DNA from: Marinobacter aromaticivorans
GTDB lineage: Bacteria; Pseudomonadota; Gammaproteobacteria; Pseudomonadales; Oleiphilaceae
Assembly (NCBI RefSeq): GCF_002806975.1
Contig: NZ_NIHD01000003.1
Span: forward strand, 1 to 64,000
Reading direction: 5' to 3'
Length of the DNA stretch: 64,000 nt
The notes beneath the pieces were generated by a model. The model had not been told where the DNA came from. It searched no databases and saw nothing but the letters and a program-made list of their open reading frames with translations. A program made the position numbers and the translations under genes. Shown one piece after another: positions 44,588-54,326 of the stretch. The stretch's first letter is position 1, and every line of letters starts with the position of its first letter.

Positions 44588-45259
44588 TCAGAACTGAAAC
44601 CGTGGGAACAGAATATTCCGCTCCAGGTAGATCTGTTCCGACAAGCTGAAATCAAGGCTTTTCAGTTCGTTGTACAGCCTGCGCCAGGAACGACAGGCAG
44701 TTTCCGGGGCTTTATAGTGATTGGTTAACTCTCTCAGGCCGCGAAGTTGTGATTTGATCGCATCGTGTTCTTCGTTCATCTGGCCTATGGGGGTATCCGG
44801 CATGGGTGGCTTATCGTGCTCCATGCGGGAGAGTACATAGGCTTCTTCACGTTTAACGTGATCGGTCAGAGTTTGCTCGAGTTGCTTTACCGCACGAGTA
44901 ATGCCCTGGGGTACGTCCGGGCTGGCCCGATGCACGGCCTCGATTTTTCTGGCCAGCCGGTGCAGCGCTGGCAGTTGTTCAAGGTTAGCGGCGTCATACT
45001 CGGTGTGCAGGAGTTCCAGTAACGTGTCTGTTTCCATCTCCTCCAGCGGTTTGTGCTCCATACACACATCGAAAAGCTGCCGGCACAGGGTTTTCCCGGG
45101 TACACCTGCTTGCGCTGCAGCTTCCTGCACGGTTTTGTCGCGGTCAGTGTTCATATTAAGGCTATAGGTCTGAAACACTGTGAAGGTTTCAGGGCACTGT
45201 TTGATCATGCCGCCAACGGTGGTTTCGTTGCAGTTTCCAAGAATGCTCTGGTATCTCAT
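44588..45259 (-). CDS. Degenerate RIC/ScdA-type hemerythrin-like protein
   Basis: The 223-residue protein aligns with iron-sulfur repair proteins YtfE/ScdA: an N-terminal DUF542-like part, then a hemerythrin-like part with DHVKREEAYVLS, NEEHDAIKSQL and IYLERNILFPR. The CCG cysteines of the N-terminal part are absent (FQTYSLNMNT occupies the place). At least two diiron histidines look replaced: the one before LPAL, and the one in the HISLENN block, which reads QIYLERN. Some ligands remain. It may bind iron differently or act as a sensor. ATG 45259 follows AGGAGG. A Fur-box-like site lies upstream. Confidence 0.75.
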   Translation of the reverse strand: MRYQSILGNCNETTVGGMIKQCPETFTVFQTYSLNMNTDRDKTVQEAAAQAGVPGKTLCRQLFDVCMEHKPLEEMETDTLLELLHTEYDAANLEQLPALHRLARKIEAVHRASPDVPQGITRAVKQLEQTLTDHVKREEAYVLSRMEHDKPPMPDTPIGQMNEEHDAIKSQLRGLRELTNHYKAPETACRSWRRLYNELKSLDFSLSEQIYLERNILFPRFQF

Positions 45260-45288
45260 GGCTCACCTCCTGTCTTCTGTTAAATAGT

Positions 45289-45336
45289 ATAATAGATGAA
45301 TGTTTAAGGATTGCAATGAGAATGATAGCCATTACC
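45289..45336 (-). promoter_or_regulatory. Promoter with Fur-box-like site upstream of the RIC-like gene
   Basis: On the minus strand TTGCAA, 16 bases, TATTAT forms a sigma-70 promoter (45289-45316). Just upstream lies GAGAATGATAGCCATTACC (plus-strand reading, 45318-45336), matching 15 of 19 positions of the E. coli Fur consensus. This suggests iron control of the gene. Confidence 0.6.
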
Positions 45337-45353
45337 GGGATTTTTTTGTTACC

Positions 45354-46829
45354 TCAGAATCCGGTCGGAACCTGAAAGCCAGCGAGGCCGGCATCTTCCA
45401 GCAAGCGCGCAAAACCAATGGTGGTCAGGTCCATTCCCGGTGCTCCGATGACCTGCACGTTGAACGGAAGGCCTTCCCGGGTCCGCCCGACGGGCACGGA
45501 GGTGGCCGGTAAACCAAGCAGCGTGGCCAAGGCAATCCAGCAGAACTGATCCATGTAGGCACGGGGTTGCCCGGCTACCATAATGCGACGCTTGAACACG
45601 GGGTGCGAATGGTCGTGCCGGATTGCGGCTGTGGGCGTTATGGGCGTCAGCAGTACGTCCACATCCTGGAACAGGGTTTCTATTTCGGCCCGCATTTTCT
45701 CTCGCGCTTCGCTCATGGCCATCCACAGATAAGCCGGCTGATTGGCGCCGCGCCCGTACTCGCCGATAAAGGGCGTCATGGGGCCAAAGAAGGCGAGCCA
45801 TTTTTCCAGCCTGGCAATCCATTTCAGCTGGCGCCTCTGGGCCGGCCTGAGGGATGTGCTCAGCAGGCTACCCAGCAAGTTGAAGTAAACAGGCAGCGTG
45901 TGTTCAAGGCTTAAAAGTGGGTGGCTGGCATTGGCGACAAGAGCGCCCTGATCGGCAAGTTGTTTGCCCAGTTCCCGATAACCGTCGGTCAGCTCTTTTT
46001 CCACCGGGCACAGAGGGTCTTCCAGCCATAGCCCGACTCGCGCCTGTTTCAGGGTGTCCAGGCGTGAGGGTGCCATGTCCAGTTGCCAGCATCGGCTATC
46101 AACCGGCCTGGGCCCGGCAATAACCTTTAACAAAAGCTCCAGATCTTTCGCGCTGCGGGCCAGGGGGCCGCCTTCCGCCAGATCCGGTTGCGATTGGGTG
46201 CCGGGGGGGCCAGGGATGTGCCCGCGAAAGGACACCAGCGTTCGTGATGGTTTGTGCCCGAATACCCCGCAGAAATGCGCGGGAATACGAATGGAGCCGG
46301 CCAGATCACTGCCTACCTCCAGCGGTGTCATGCCTGCCGCGAGCGCCGCTGCTGCGCCTCCGGATGAGCCACCCGGAGTGTGATCCGGATTATGGGGGTT
46401 GTTGGTTACGCCAAACAGTTTGTTATAGCTTTGCAGGTCGGTGGCATACACCGGTACGTTGGTTTTGCCCAGGATAATGGCGCCAGCGTCTTCAAGGCGC
46501 TGCACCACGTCTGCATGGCGCTCGGGTTTGTGGTCACTGAGCGCACTGGCTCCGGCAGTGCAGGTCATTCCGGCCACTTCCCAGGTGTCTTTCAGAGTCA
46601 GGGGCAGGCCGTGCAAGGGGCCGGTTTGCAGGCCGGAAGTGCGCTCCCGGTCGGCCTGGCGGGCCTGCTCCAGTGCCCGGGATTCGTCCAGCGTAACTAC
46701 GGCGTTTATTTTCGGGTTGTGCTCGCGGATCCGTGCGAGCAGGCCGGTAACCAGTTCTTCACTTGTGAGAGTGCCCGCTTGCAGTTGCTTCAGCAGCGCA
46801 TGGGCTGGTTGGTAGTGCAGTTCTTCCAT
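45354..46829 (-). CDS. Amidase-signature family hydrolase
   Basis: A 491-residue amidase with the Ser-cisSer-Lys triad: K80 (LTLKDTWEVAG), S155 (TPGGSSGGAAA) and S179 (GSDLAGSIRIPA), with the expected 24-residue spacing between the serines. The family hydrolyses amides; the natural substrate cannot be named. There is no signal peptide. It is downstream of the voltage-sensor-like gene and upstream of the RIC-like gene in the same direction, with no obvious functional link. Confidence 0.92.
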   Translation of the reverse strand: MEELHYQPAHALLKQLQAGTLTSEELVTGLLARIREHNPKINAVVTLDESRALEQARQADRERTSGLQTGPLHGLPLTLKDTWEVAGMTCTAGASALSDHKPERHADVVQRLEDAGAIILGKTNVPVYATDLQSYNKLFGVTNNPHNPDHTPGGSSGGAAAALAAGMTPLEVGSDLAGSIRIPAHFCGVFGHKPSRTLVSFRGHIPGPPGTQSQPDLAEGGPLARSAKDLELLLKVIAGPRPVDSRCWQLDMAPSRLDTLKQARVGLWLEDPLCPVEKELTDGYRELGKQLADQGALVANASHPLLSLEHTLPVYFNLLGSLLSTSLRPAQRRQLKWIARLEKWLAFFGPMTPFIGEYGRGANQPAYLWMAMSEAREKMRAEIETLFQDVDVLLTPITPTAAIRHDHSHPVFKRRIMVAGQPRAYMDQFCWIALATLLGLPATSVPVGRTREGLPFNVQVIGAPGMDLTTIGFARLLEDAGLAGFQVPTGF

Positions 46830-46890
46830 TGTGCATCTCTGTGGTTTGATTCTTGTTGTATCTGGCCAATGCCGGGGTTGGACAATGCCC

Positions 46891-47898
46891 TCAGGGAAGC
46901 TGCTCCCGCCAGCGCTTTACTTTCACCTGGCCTTTTATAGCGTCGATTATTTCTATAATCAGCGCGATCAGTGCTTCGTTCCTCGCCTCTGTGCTGTCGG
47001 GCTTGTCTGGCCCCCGAATAAAGACATTTACTATGTCCTCTATAAAGGCGTGGTTCGATGAAGAGGCCAGATCTTCCAGAATCTGCTGAATCACATTTGC
47101 CACAATGTCGCCCACCGCATTCTCGAGGGTTTGCTGAATGGTTGACCCCACAACAGGCAGGTATTTCAGTCTCGACAGCTCCTGGTTCTGTTTCAGTGCA
47201 TGATCAACCCTGTCCTCAAGATACCCTTTCAGTGCCGCGCGATTGGGTACATAGCCTTCCTTGGCTGCTTCTGCCACCCGTTGCGAGATCCAGTCGGACA
47301 GCATCTCCCGCCGCGGGTACAGGATATCGTGCTGGATTTTCTCAAACAGCGGAGAGCCAAGTTTTATCTCGTGCTGAACACCGCTGAGTACTTTCGCCAC
47401 GATTCGATCCGACAGTTCTTCCATGAACGCTTCGTAGTAGAAATTGAGGAAGCGGTAGATTCCGGTATCGGTAATATCAATGATCTTGTACTGGTGCAGG
47501 CGATACATAATGGAAATAACCCGCAGAATCCGCAGAAACCGCAAGCTTCCTATGGGTATGCAGCCAACCAGATCATACCAGTGGATAAAAGGGTAAAAGT
47601 ACCAGCGGTCGTACACATTGGCCCTGATTGCATAGCCCCAGCGCACAAAAAATTCGGTCAGGAAAACAGTCACAAACATGACATCGTAGAAAATGAAGTT
47701 TTCATGTATCGGATGGTAGGCCGCCTGGAGGGCTGGAAGACTTTCTTTCAGGGCGTTCTGGATGGCAATAAAGTTATAGATGGAATCCCAGATGATGAAG
47801 GCAAGGTTGATGATGAGCAGGCCCAGCATAAGAAAGTCGATAATAAACCATGTAAGCTGGTGGCTGGATTTCAGGTTGTCGCGGTTTATTTTCAGCAT
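46891..47898 (-). CDS. Voltage-sensor-like membrane protein without a pore
   Basis: A 335-residue protein with several N-terminal membrane segments (about 15-37, 68-84, 105-115). A short S4-like segment, LRFLRILRVISIMYR, carries arginines at 120, 123, 126 and 133. D109 in the preceding segment (WYDLVG) is S3-like. No pore helix or selectivity filter follows; the rest is a long soluble helical region (SDRIVAKVLSGVQHEIK, DWISQRVAEAAKEG). This resembles voltage-sensor domain proteins; whether it senses voltage is not proven. I do not know its function. It is divergent from tamA. Confidence 0.65.
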   Translation of the reverse strand: MLKINRDNLKSSHQLTWFIIDFLMLGLLIINLAFIIWDSIYNFIAIQNALKESLPALQAAYHPIHENFIFYDVMFVTVFLTEFFVRWGYAIRANVYDRWYFYPFIHWYDLVGCIPIGSLRFLRILRVISIMYRLHQYKIIDITDTGIYRFLNFYYEAFMEELSDRIVAKVLSGVQHEIKLGSPLFEKIQHDILYPRREMLSDWISQRVAEAAKEGYVPNRAALKGYLEDRVDHALKQNQELSRLKYLPVVGSTIQQTLENAVGDIVANVIQQILEDLASSSNHAFIEDIVNVFIRGPDKPDSTEARNEALIALIIEIIDAIKGQVKVKRWREQLP

Positions 47899-48050
47899 TC
47901 ACTGGTGCCCGTGCTCTATGGTGTAATAATGCTTGAAGTTTTCCGACAGGTTAGCGTATTTGACCCGGGCCGGCGACTTGTCGCGAGCGCCTTCATTATT
48001 CCCATCACGACCAACACTGAAACAGCCGGATGCTATCACTTGATCATATT

Positions 48051-49784
48051 ATGAAACCGGGCCGGATCTGGCTGCTGAGCCTGCTGCTTTCGCTATGGCT
48101 ACCCCCGGCGTTTGCGCAGCAGGTTGAGGTTCGCGTAAAGGGTGACTACCCCGGGCTGCAGGAAAACGCGGAAGCGTTTGTTGGCGAGGTGGAGGGCAGG
48201 AGCGCCAATAACCTGCGCCGTTACGCAGCAACTGCGGTCAACCAGGCCAGCAAGGCATTGCGCGCGCTTGGCTACTACAGCCCGGTTGTGGACTGGCAGG
48301 TTAAGGAAGATGATCCGGAAAAACCCGCCCGGCTTATTCTTGATATTACGCCTGGTGATCCGGTGCGAATCAAATCCCGGGTAGTTGAAATCCGTGGCGC
48401 TGCGGCGTCGGATTCGCGTTTTACGGATAATCTGCCCAAGCGTCCCGCCGAAGGCGATATTCTGAATCATGGCGAATATACCAGCCTGCGTAACACTCTT
48501 CAGACCCGGGCCCGGCGCAGGGGTTACTTTGACGGGCGCTTCGTTACCCGCACCCTCAAAGTTGATCCGGAAGCGCTGACGGCTGATATTATATTGGTGT
48601 TTGAGAGCGGCGACCGGTACCGGCTGGGAGAAGTCACGTTTGAGGAAGGGCACTGGTTCGAGCGCGATCTGCTCCACGATTTCGTGACATTCGAACCGGG
48701 CATTCCCTATCACGCAGACGAAATAGCCAAACTCAACAACGATTTGCTGGGCAGCGGTTATTTTTCCGGCGTGGACATTGATGCTGTGCCCTCAAGTGCT
48801 GAAAACGGTGTCATTCCCGTACGCATAGCCCTGACCCGGCGTGAGCGCCGCTCATTGGCCACTGGCCTCGGTTTTTCCACGGACGTGGGGCCGCGGTTCC
48901 GTGGCACCTGGCGTGAGCACTGGGTCAACCCCATGGGCCACAGACGCGGGGCAGAAACCGAGATTTCCGGGCCCCGGCAGAACATCAGTGGCTGGTATGA
49001 ACTGCCGCTGGATCCCCCCATGACAGATCTGATCCGGTTTACAACGGGCTATCAGCGGGAGGACATTGAAAATGTGGAGTCTGAACTGCTGACACTCGGG
49101 CAGCAGTGGCAACACCAGTTGGACAATGGCTGGCTACAGGTATTGTCCATACGCTGGGAAGGGGAGCGGTTCAATATCGGAAATGATGAGACCGGAACAA
49201 GCTCACTGCTTCTGCCGGGCGTGGGTTATTCCAAGCTTCACGCAGACTCGCCGCTGGACCCTTCCCGCGGGTACAGGCTGCAGCTGGATGTAAGCGGCGC
49301 GCACCGGGCCGTGCTTTCCAAAGTCGATATCCTGCACGTCAACGCCATTGCCAAAGGCCTGTTTACGCTCGCCGGAAAGCACCGCTTTTTGTCCCGTTTA
49401 CAGTTCGGCGGCGTAGCGACCAACCGGTTTGAAGATGTCCCCCCTTCGCTGCGTTTCTTTGCAGGTGGCGACCAGAGTGTGCGTGGCTATGGCTATCAGA
49501 CCCTGTCACCGGAGAATGATAATGGGGTTCCGGTTGGCGGACGTTACACGCTGGTAGGCAGTGCGGAATACCAGTATCAATTTGCTGAAAAATGGCGTGC
49601 AGCTCTGTTTGTTGACCATGGTAATGCCATTAATGACCTGTTTGACCCCCTGGCGACCGGAGCCGGTGTGGGTATTCGCTGGATCAGCCCGCTGGGGCCG
49701 CTCCGCCTGGATATTGCCAAGGGCCTGAACCCGGAATTTGGCGGCGAGTGGCGGATTCACTTTTCAATGGGGCCGGAGCTGTGA
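48051..49784 (+). CDS. tamA: Translocation and assembly module outer-membrane protein TamA
   Basis: From ATG 48051 the protein has 577 residues: a signal peptide (IWLLSLLLSLWLPPAFA), three POTRA domains (VEVRVKGDYPGLQENAEAF, RLILDITPGDPVRIKSRVV, YRLGEVTFEEGHWFERDLL) and the Omp85 barrel with GDQSVRGYGYQTLSP. It inserts outer-membrane proteins with TamB. Another ATG seven codons earlier is possible; neither has a strong ribosome site. tamB overlaps its stop by four bases. Confidence 0.95.
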   Translation: MKPGRIWLLSLLLSLWLPPAFAQQVEVRVKGDYPGLQENAEAFVGEVEGRSANNLRRYAATAVNQASKALRALGYYSPVVDWQVKEDDPEKPARLILDITPGDPVRIKSRVVEIRGAAASDSRFTDNLPKRPAEGDILNHGEYTSLRNTLQTRARRRGYFDGRFVTRTLKVDPEALTADIILVFESGDRYRLGEVTFEEGHWFERDLLHDFVTFEPGIPYHADEIAKLNNDLLGSGYFSGVDIDAVPSSAENGVIPVRIALTRRERRSLATGLGFSTDVGPRFRGTWREHWVNPMGHRRGAETEISGPRQNISGWYELPLDPPMTDLIRFTTGYQREDIENVESELLTLGQQWQHQLDNGWLQVLSIRWEGERFNIGNDETGTSSLLLPGVGYSKLHADSPLDPSRGYRLQLDVSGAHRAVLSKVDILHVNAIAKGLFTLAGKHRFLSRLQFGGVATNRFEDVPPSLRFFAGGDQSVRGYGYQTLSPENDNGVPVGGRYTLVGSAEYQYQFAEKWRAALFVDHGNAINDLFDPLATGAGVGIRWISPLGPLRLDIAKGLNPEFGGEWRIHFSMGPEL

Positions 49785-52700
49785 CAGACGCGCGCAATGG
49801 CGGTGAAAATACAGGAAATCCAGAGCAACCTCAGGCCCGGAAAACCGGTCGCCTGAGGTTCTGGATTCTGCTGTTTCTCGGCCTGCTGGTTCTGCTGCCG
49901 GTTGTTCTGGTGTCTGCGGTTTTGCTGGCATTGCGCTCGGAGACAGGCACAGCCTGGGTTATCGACCAGATACCCGGGCTTGAAGCGGTGAATGACCAGG
50001 GCTCGCTGTTCGGAACCTGGCAGGCGGACCGCCTTCAGTGGCGTGGTTACGGGGTTGAGGTGGCGGTGGAATCGCCCCTTGTTGACTGGTCTCCCTCCTG
50101 TTTGTTTGACCTGCAACTGTGCCTGGATACCCTGCATCTGCAGCAGATCAGGGTCAATATCCAGCCTTCTGCCGAGGGACAGGGTGCGCCGGGGGGTATC
50201 AGCCTGCCGGGCATAGAGCTACCGCTGGGGCTGCGTGTAAATGATGTGCGGCTGGGCAGGTTCACCTTCAATGGCAGCAAGGTATGGGACAGGTTTGAGC
50301 TGGATGCCACCGGCTCGGGAGCCGACTGGAAGCTGGAGCGGGTTTATTACCAGCTCGATGATTATACCCTGGTGGCATCCGGCCGCGTGGAAACCCGTCG
50401 GGACTGGCCGGTCAATCTTGAACTGAACGCTTCTCTGCCGCCACCCTACGGCGATAGCTGGAGTATAGACCTGACCCTCTCCGGCAGCGTGCGGAATCTG
50501 GCTCTTGCGGGGCAGAGCCGCGGTTATCTCGAGGCGGCACTGGAAGGCAAGGTGCAGCCGCTGGCATCGGACCTGCCCGCACGCCTGAAGCTGACCTCGG
50601 AAACATTCCGGGCTACTGAAGCCCTGCCGGAAACCCTGGTGCTGGAAAACTGGTTTGTGGAAGCCGCAGGCAGCCTGCAGAACGGATTCAAAACACAGGG
50701 GCAGGCCACACTTCCCGGCACCGAAGGGCCGGTCAGTCTTGCACTTTCAGGCCTTGTAACCACCGCTGAAGCCCGGAATATCCGGCTGGAGCTTTCCACA
50801 AGAAACAACGCTGACAGTGCACCTGAAAATCTGATCGTTACCGGGGGCACGCAATGGCAGGGCGGTCTCAGCGCCGAAGCGAAGATACAGCTGCGACAGT
50901 TCCCCTGGTACTCGCTGGTTCCCGGGCTGGATGAACCTCCGGTTGCATTGCATACACTGGATGGCGATGCCTCCTGGCGCAATGGGCGTTATCAGGCGAC
51001 TCTCAGTGCGGAAGTTGACGGCCCCCAGGGCAGCGCACAAGTGGCGACGACAATCGAAGGTGACACCAGCGAAGTGCGTTTGACCGAGCTCTCTGCGAAA
51101 ACCGGTGCCGGATTGCTTTCCGGAGATGGCACGGTGAATTTCTCGGGGCCTGTAAGCTGGCAGGCGGCTCTGGAACTTGAGGGTTTCAACCCCGGCTATT
51201 GGGTGCCGGTTCTGGAGGCGAGTCTCAGTGGTAGCGTCGCTACCCAGGGGAAACTCACCGACGGGCCGGTTCCGGCCATGACCGCCAGCTGGAATCTTGA
51301 GGGGCGATGGCGATCCAGCCCAACGGTCATCTCGGGCCGGATGGATACCGCAACCGGTGACTGGGTTGTGCCGGAGTTGCAAGTGGTGGTGGGCGATAAC
51401 CGGCTCCAAGGTAGTGGCCAGTGGGGCAAGGAGCTGAAGGCTGATTTACACCTTGAACTGCCTGCCCCCGAGAAGATTCTGCCGGGCCTCGGAGGCAAAG
51501 CAGAACTCCGGCTGAAGCTTGCCGGAACACCTGATGACCCGCGCGGGGAACTGACCGCCAATGCCACTGAACTGCGCTGGCAGGATTTGCTGGTTGTGGA
51601 CTCGCTTGGTCTGGATGCCCGGCTGACCTCCGGTTTCCGCCTTGACAGTGAGCTGCGAAACAAAGGCATCAGCGTTGCCGGGCAGACGATTGAATCGCTT
51701 GTGATCAGCGCCCGGGGCACCAAGGATGAGCACCTGATTGCCATGGATGCGCGCCACGAAGACGCACGGATACAGCTGGATTTCCGGGGTGCAGCGGGCG
51801 AGGCCTGGGCCAGTTGGAAGGGGGCGCTGGCTCGCGGGGTAATTGATGTGCCCGGGCAAGACCAAAGCTGGGTGCTGGACCGGGTTACCGGGCTCACCTA
51901 TGACGAAACCGGCAAGCTCAGCTTTGCGGCACACTGCTGGCACTGGCAGCAAAGCTCGGTTTGCGCCGACGAACAGACACTGCTGCCCGTGCCCAGTATT
52001 GCCTACCGTATCGAAAACTTTCCCGCTGCGGCTCTGGCACCGGTTTTGCCGGAAACCCTGCGATGGGATTCCCGCATTAATGGCGAAGTTGATTTTACCT
52101 CCACTGACAAGGGGCCGGATGGCCGCATAATGCTTGATGCCGGCACGGGCCGCTTTGAACTTCTGCTGGACGGCGAGTGGGAGACCCTGGGTTACGAGAC
52201 CCTGCGTGCGGAGCTGGACCTGAAGCCTGAAGTGGCGGATCTTGCGGTGCAATTGTCCGGCCCCCAGCTTGGAAAGCTCTCTGTGAATATGAACCTGGAC
52301 CCCATGGCTGAGGGGCGACCGGTGGACGGTGAATTTACACTGGAAGGCCTCGATATTGCCCTGGCCGGTCTGTTTACCGGGCTGGAAGAAGTCGCCGGTG
52401 AAGTCAACGGGCAGGGTACAATCAGCGGGCCTTTGATGAAACCTGCGGTGCGGGGTGAAGTGGCGCTTACCAACGGGCGGGTGGTGGATCCCCGGTTGCC
52501 CCTGCCCATGGAGGAAGTGGTGGTGGGCCTGGAACTCAATGGCTATTCTGCGGACATTCGCGGTCGGATCAAAAGCAATGCCCGTAGCGAAGCCATCATT
52601 CGGGGTGAGGTGGACTGGCAGGATGCGCCCGGTGGCGAGGTTCGTATTACCGGTGAAAGGTTGCCCTTCAGCCTCGAGCCCTATGCGCATCTTGAAGTGG

Positions 52701-53551
52701 CACCGGACCTGACCATTGCCTTTCGGGAAGGTGCGCTGAGTGTGGAAGGCAGAATTGAAGTTCCCCGGGGTGATATAGAAATTGAGGGCTTGCCGGAGCA
52801 GGCGGTATCAGTATCCGAGGATGAGGTGATTATCGGGGTAGAACAGGAAGAGCCGCTGATCCGGAGCCTGGATATGGATGTCACTGTGGTCGTGGGTGAA
52901 GACCGTGTCAGCTTTGTGGCTTTTGGTGTTACCGGTGATCTGGAAGGATCCTTGCGGATTGGCAACGACATGGACACCCGCGGCACTCTGCAGTTGGTGA
53001 ATGGCCAGTACGAGGCCTACGGCCAGGAGCTTGAATTACGGCGCGCGCGGTTGCTGTTCGTTGGCAGCCTGGTGCAGCCCTATCTGGATATTGAAGCAGT
53101 CCGGCAGGTGGATACGGTTGTGGCGGGGATTCGTCTGAGCGGGCCGGTTCAGTCACCCACCACCGAAGTTTTTTCAAGCCCCGATATGCCCCAGGCAGAC
53201 GCTTTATCCTACGTAATCCTGGGCCGGGCGCCCCGGGGCCAGAGTGATGACGGCCAGATGAGCCGCGCTGCCATATCACTGGGGCTGACCCAGGTGAATA
53301 AGGTGACCGGGCAGATCGGGGAGGGCTTTGGGATTCGCGAACTTACCCTGGAAGCCGAGGGCAGTGGCGACCAGACCTCGGTGGTTGCCAGTGGTTATCT
53401 GACGGATGACCTCAGTATCCGCTATGGCGTCGGGATATTCGAGCCTATCAGTACTGTGGCGCTTCGCTATGATCTGGGCAAGTACTTCTATCTGGAAGCT
53501 GCCAGCGGCCTGGCAGCTTCTCTGGATATTTTCTATACCCGCGACTTCTGA
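49781..53551 (+). CDS. tamB: Translocation and assembly module protein TamB
   Basis: A 1256-residue AsmA-like protein starting GTG at the tamA stop (GTGA overlap). A membrane anchor at about residues 24-50 (FWILLFLGLLVLLPVVLVSAVL) is followed by a long beta-rich periplasmic part made of repeated strands, ending in the DUF490/TamB domain (IRLSGPVQSPTTEVFSSPDM, QADALSYVILGRAPRGQ). It spans the periplasm and works with TamA in outer-membrane protein assembly and perhaps in phospholipid transport. It is of typical TamB length. Confidence 0.95.
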   Translation: MTDARNGGENTGNPEQPQARKTGRLRFWILLFLGLLVLLPVVLVSAVLLALRSETGTAWVIDQIPGLEAVNDQGSLFGTWQADRLQWRGYGVEVAVESPLVDWSPSCLFDLQLCLDTLHLQQIRVNIQPSAEGQGAPGGISLPGIELPLGLRVNDVRLGRFTFNGSKVWDRFELDATGSGADWKLERVYYQLDDYTLVASGRVETRRDWPVNLELNASLPPPYGDSWSIDLTLSGSVRNLALAGQSRGYLEAALEGKVQPLASDLPARLKLTSETFRATEALPETLVLENWFVEAAGSLQNGFKTQGQATLPGTEGPVSLALSGLVTTAEARNIRLELSTRNNADSAPENLIVTGGTQWQGGLSAEAKIQLRQFPWYSLVPGLDEPPVALHTLDGDASWRNGRYQATLSAEVDGPQGSAQVATTIEGDTSEVRLTELSAKTGAGLLSGDGTVNFSGPVSWQAALELEGFNPGYWVPVLEASLSGSVATQGKLTDGPVPAMTASWNLEGRWRSSPTVISGRMDTATGDWVVPELQVVVGDNRLQGSGQWGKELKADLHLELPAPEKILPGLGGKAELRLKLAGTPDDPRGELTANATELRWQDLLVVDSLGLDARLTSGFRLDSELRNKGISVAGQTIESLVISARGTKDEHLIAMDARHEDARIQLDFRGAAGEAWASWKGALARGVIDVPGQDQSWVLDRVTGLTYDETGKLSFAAHCWHWQQSSVCADEQTLLPVPSIAYRIENFPAAALAPVLPETLRWDSRINGEVDFTSTDKGPDGRIMLDAGTGRFELLLDGEWETLGYETLRAELDLKPEVADLAVQLSGPQLGKLSVNMNLDPMAEGRPVDGEFTLEGLDIALAGLFTGLEEVAGEVNGQGTISGPLMKPAVRGEVALTNGRVVDPRLPLPMEEVVVGLELNGYSADIRGRIKSNARSEAIIRGEVDWQDAPGGEVRITGERLPFSLEPYAHLEVAPDLTIAFREGALSVEGRIEVPRGDIEIEGLPEQAVSVSEDEVIIGVEQEEPLIRSLDMDVTVVVGEDRVSFVAFGVTGDLEGSLRIGNDMDTRGTLQLVNGQYEAYGQELELRRARLLFVGSLVQPYLDIEAVRQVDTVVAGIRLSGPVQSPTTEVFSSPDMPQADALSYVILGRAPRGQSDDGQMSRAAISLGLTQVNKVTGQIGEGFGIRELTLEAEGSGDQTSVVASGYLTDDLSIRYGVGIFEPISTVALRYDLGKYFYLEAASGLAASLDIFYTRDF

Positions 53552-53576
53552 TACCAGTCTGGCTCGCAATAAGGGC

Positions 53577-54326
53577 TTACCGGCGTGGATCGTCGGGTGG
53601 CCTGGCGGTCTCGGGCTCCAGTCGCGTCAGTTTGAAGGCCAGGGCAGCCTTGACAAATTCGCCAAAGATACGCCGGTGTCCGCTATGATAAAGCAGGTAT
53701 TCGGGGTGCCATTGGAGCCCCATCAGCCATTGGCCACGGGTATTTTCGAAGGCCTGGACAAACAGGTCGTTATCTACCGCCACCACCCTCAGGTTTTTGC
53801 CCAGCTCCTTGATTGCCTGGCTGTGTATCCGGTTGGCCCCGATTACCGGTGCCCGCATAACCTGGCTCAGCAGGCTACCGGAAACCACGCGGACGGTTTG
53901 TAATGGCAGTAAAAGCGGGCGGTGCCGGGTGTTTACCCGCAATGGCGTAACATTCTGGCACAGGGAACCACCGCGGAAGACGTTAATGAACTGTGCGCCC
54001 CGGCAAATCCCCAGAACCGGAATTCCGATGGCTTCGGCCTGTTGCAGCAGCAACTGATCTGTGGTGTCCCGGGCACTGTCATAACGGGCACTGACCTGAG
54101 GCTCCTGCCCGAAACGGTGCGGATGCACATGGGTGCCGCCCGACAAGACCAGCCCGTCCAGCATTGACACATCCACACGGGCACCGGGGCGGATGTAGTA
54201 GGGCCGCGCACCTTGCAGTCGCAACCCGAGGCTGATCAGCCGTTGCGCAATGCGCTTACGGGCAGGGCCACTGATGCCGATGGTCAGGCCGGGCAGATTG
54301 TCTTCCGGGTAGTGCTGTTCAGACAT
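53577..54326 (-). CDS. Class I glutamine amidotransferase-like gamma-glutamyl hydrolase (PuuD-like)
   Basis: A 249-residue enzyme with nucleophile C108 (GICRGAQFINVFRGGSL) and H207, E209 (QWHPEY), the catalytic triad of class I GATases. It resembles gamma-glutamyl-GABA hydrolase. It overlaps the amidoligase gene by eight bases, and both lie on the minus strand. The pair may first link an amine or amino acid by the amidoligase and then hydrolyse or process the gamma-glutamyl product. The substrate cannot be read from sequence. Confidence 0.9.
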   Translation of the reverse strand: MSEQHYPEDNLPGLTIGISGPARKRIAQRLISLGLRLQGARPYYIRPGARVDVSMLDGLVLSGGTHVHPHRFGQEPQVSARYDSARDTTDQLLLQQAEAIGIPVLGICRGAQFINVFRGGSLCQNVTPLRVNTRHRPLLLPLQTVRVVSGSLLSQVMRAPVIGANRIHSQAIKELGKNLRVVAVDNDLFVQAFENTRGQWLMGLQWHPEYLLYHSGHRRIFGEFVKAALAFKLTRLEPETARPPDDPRR

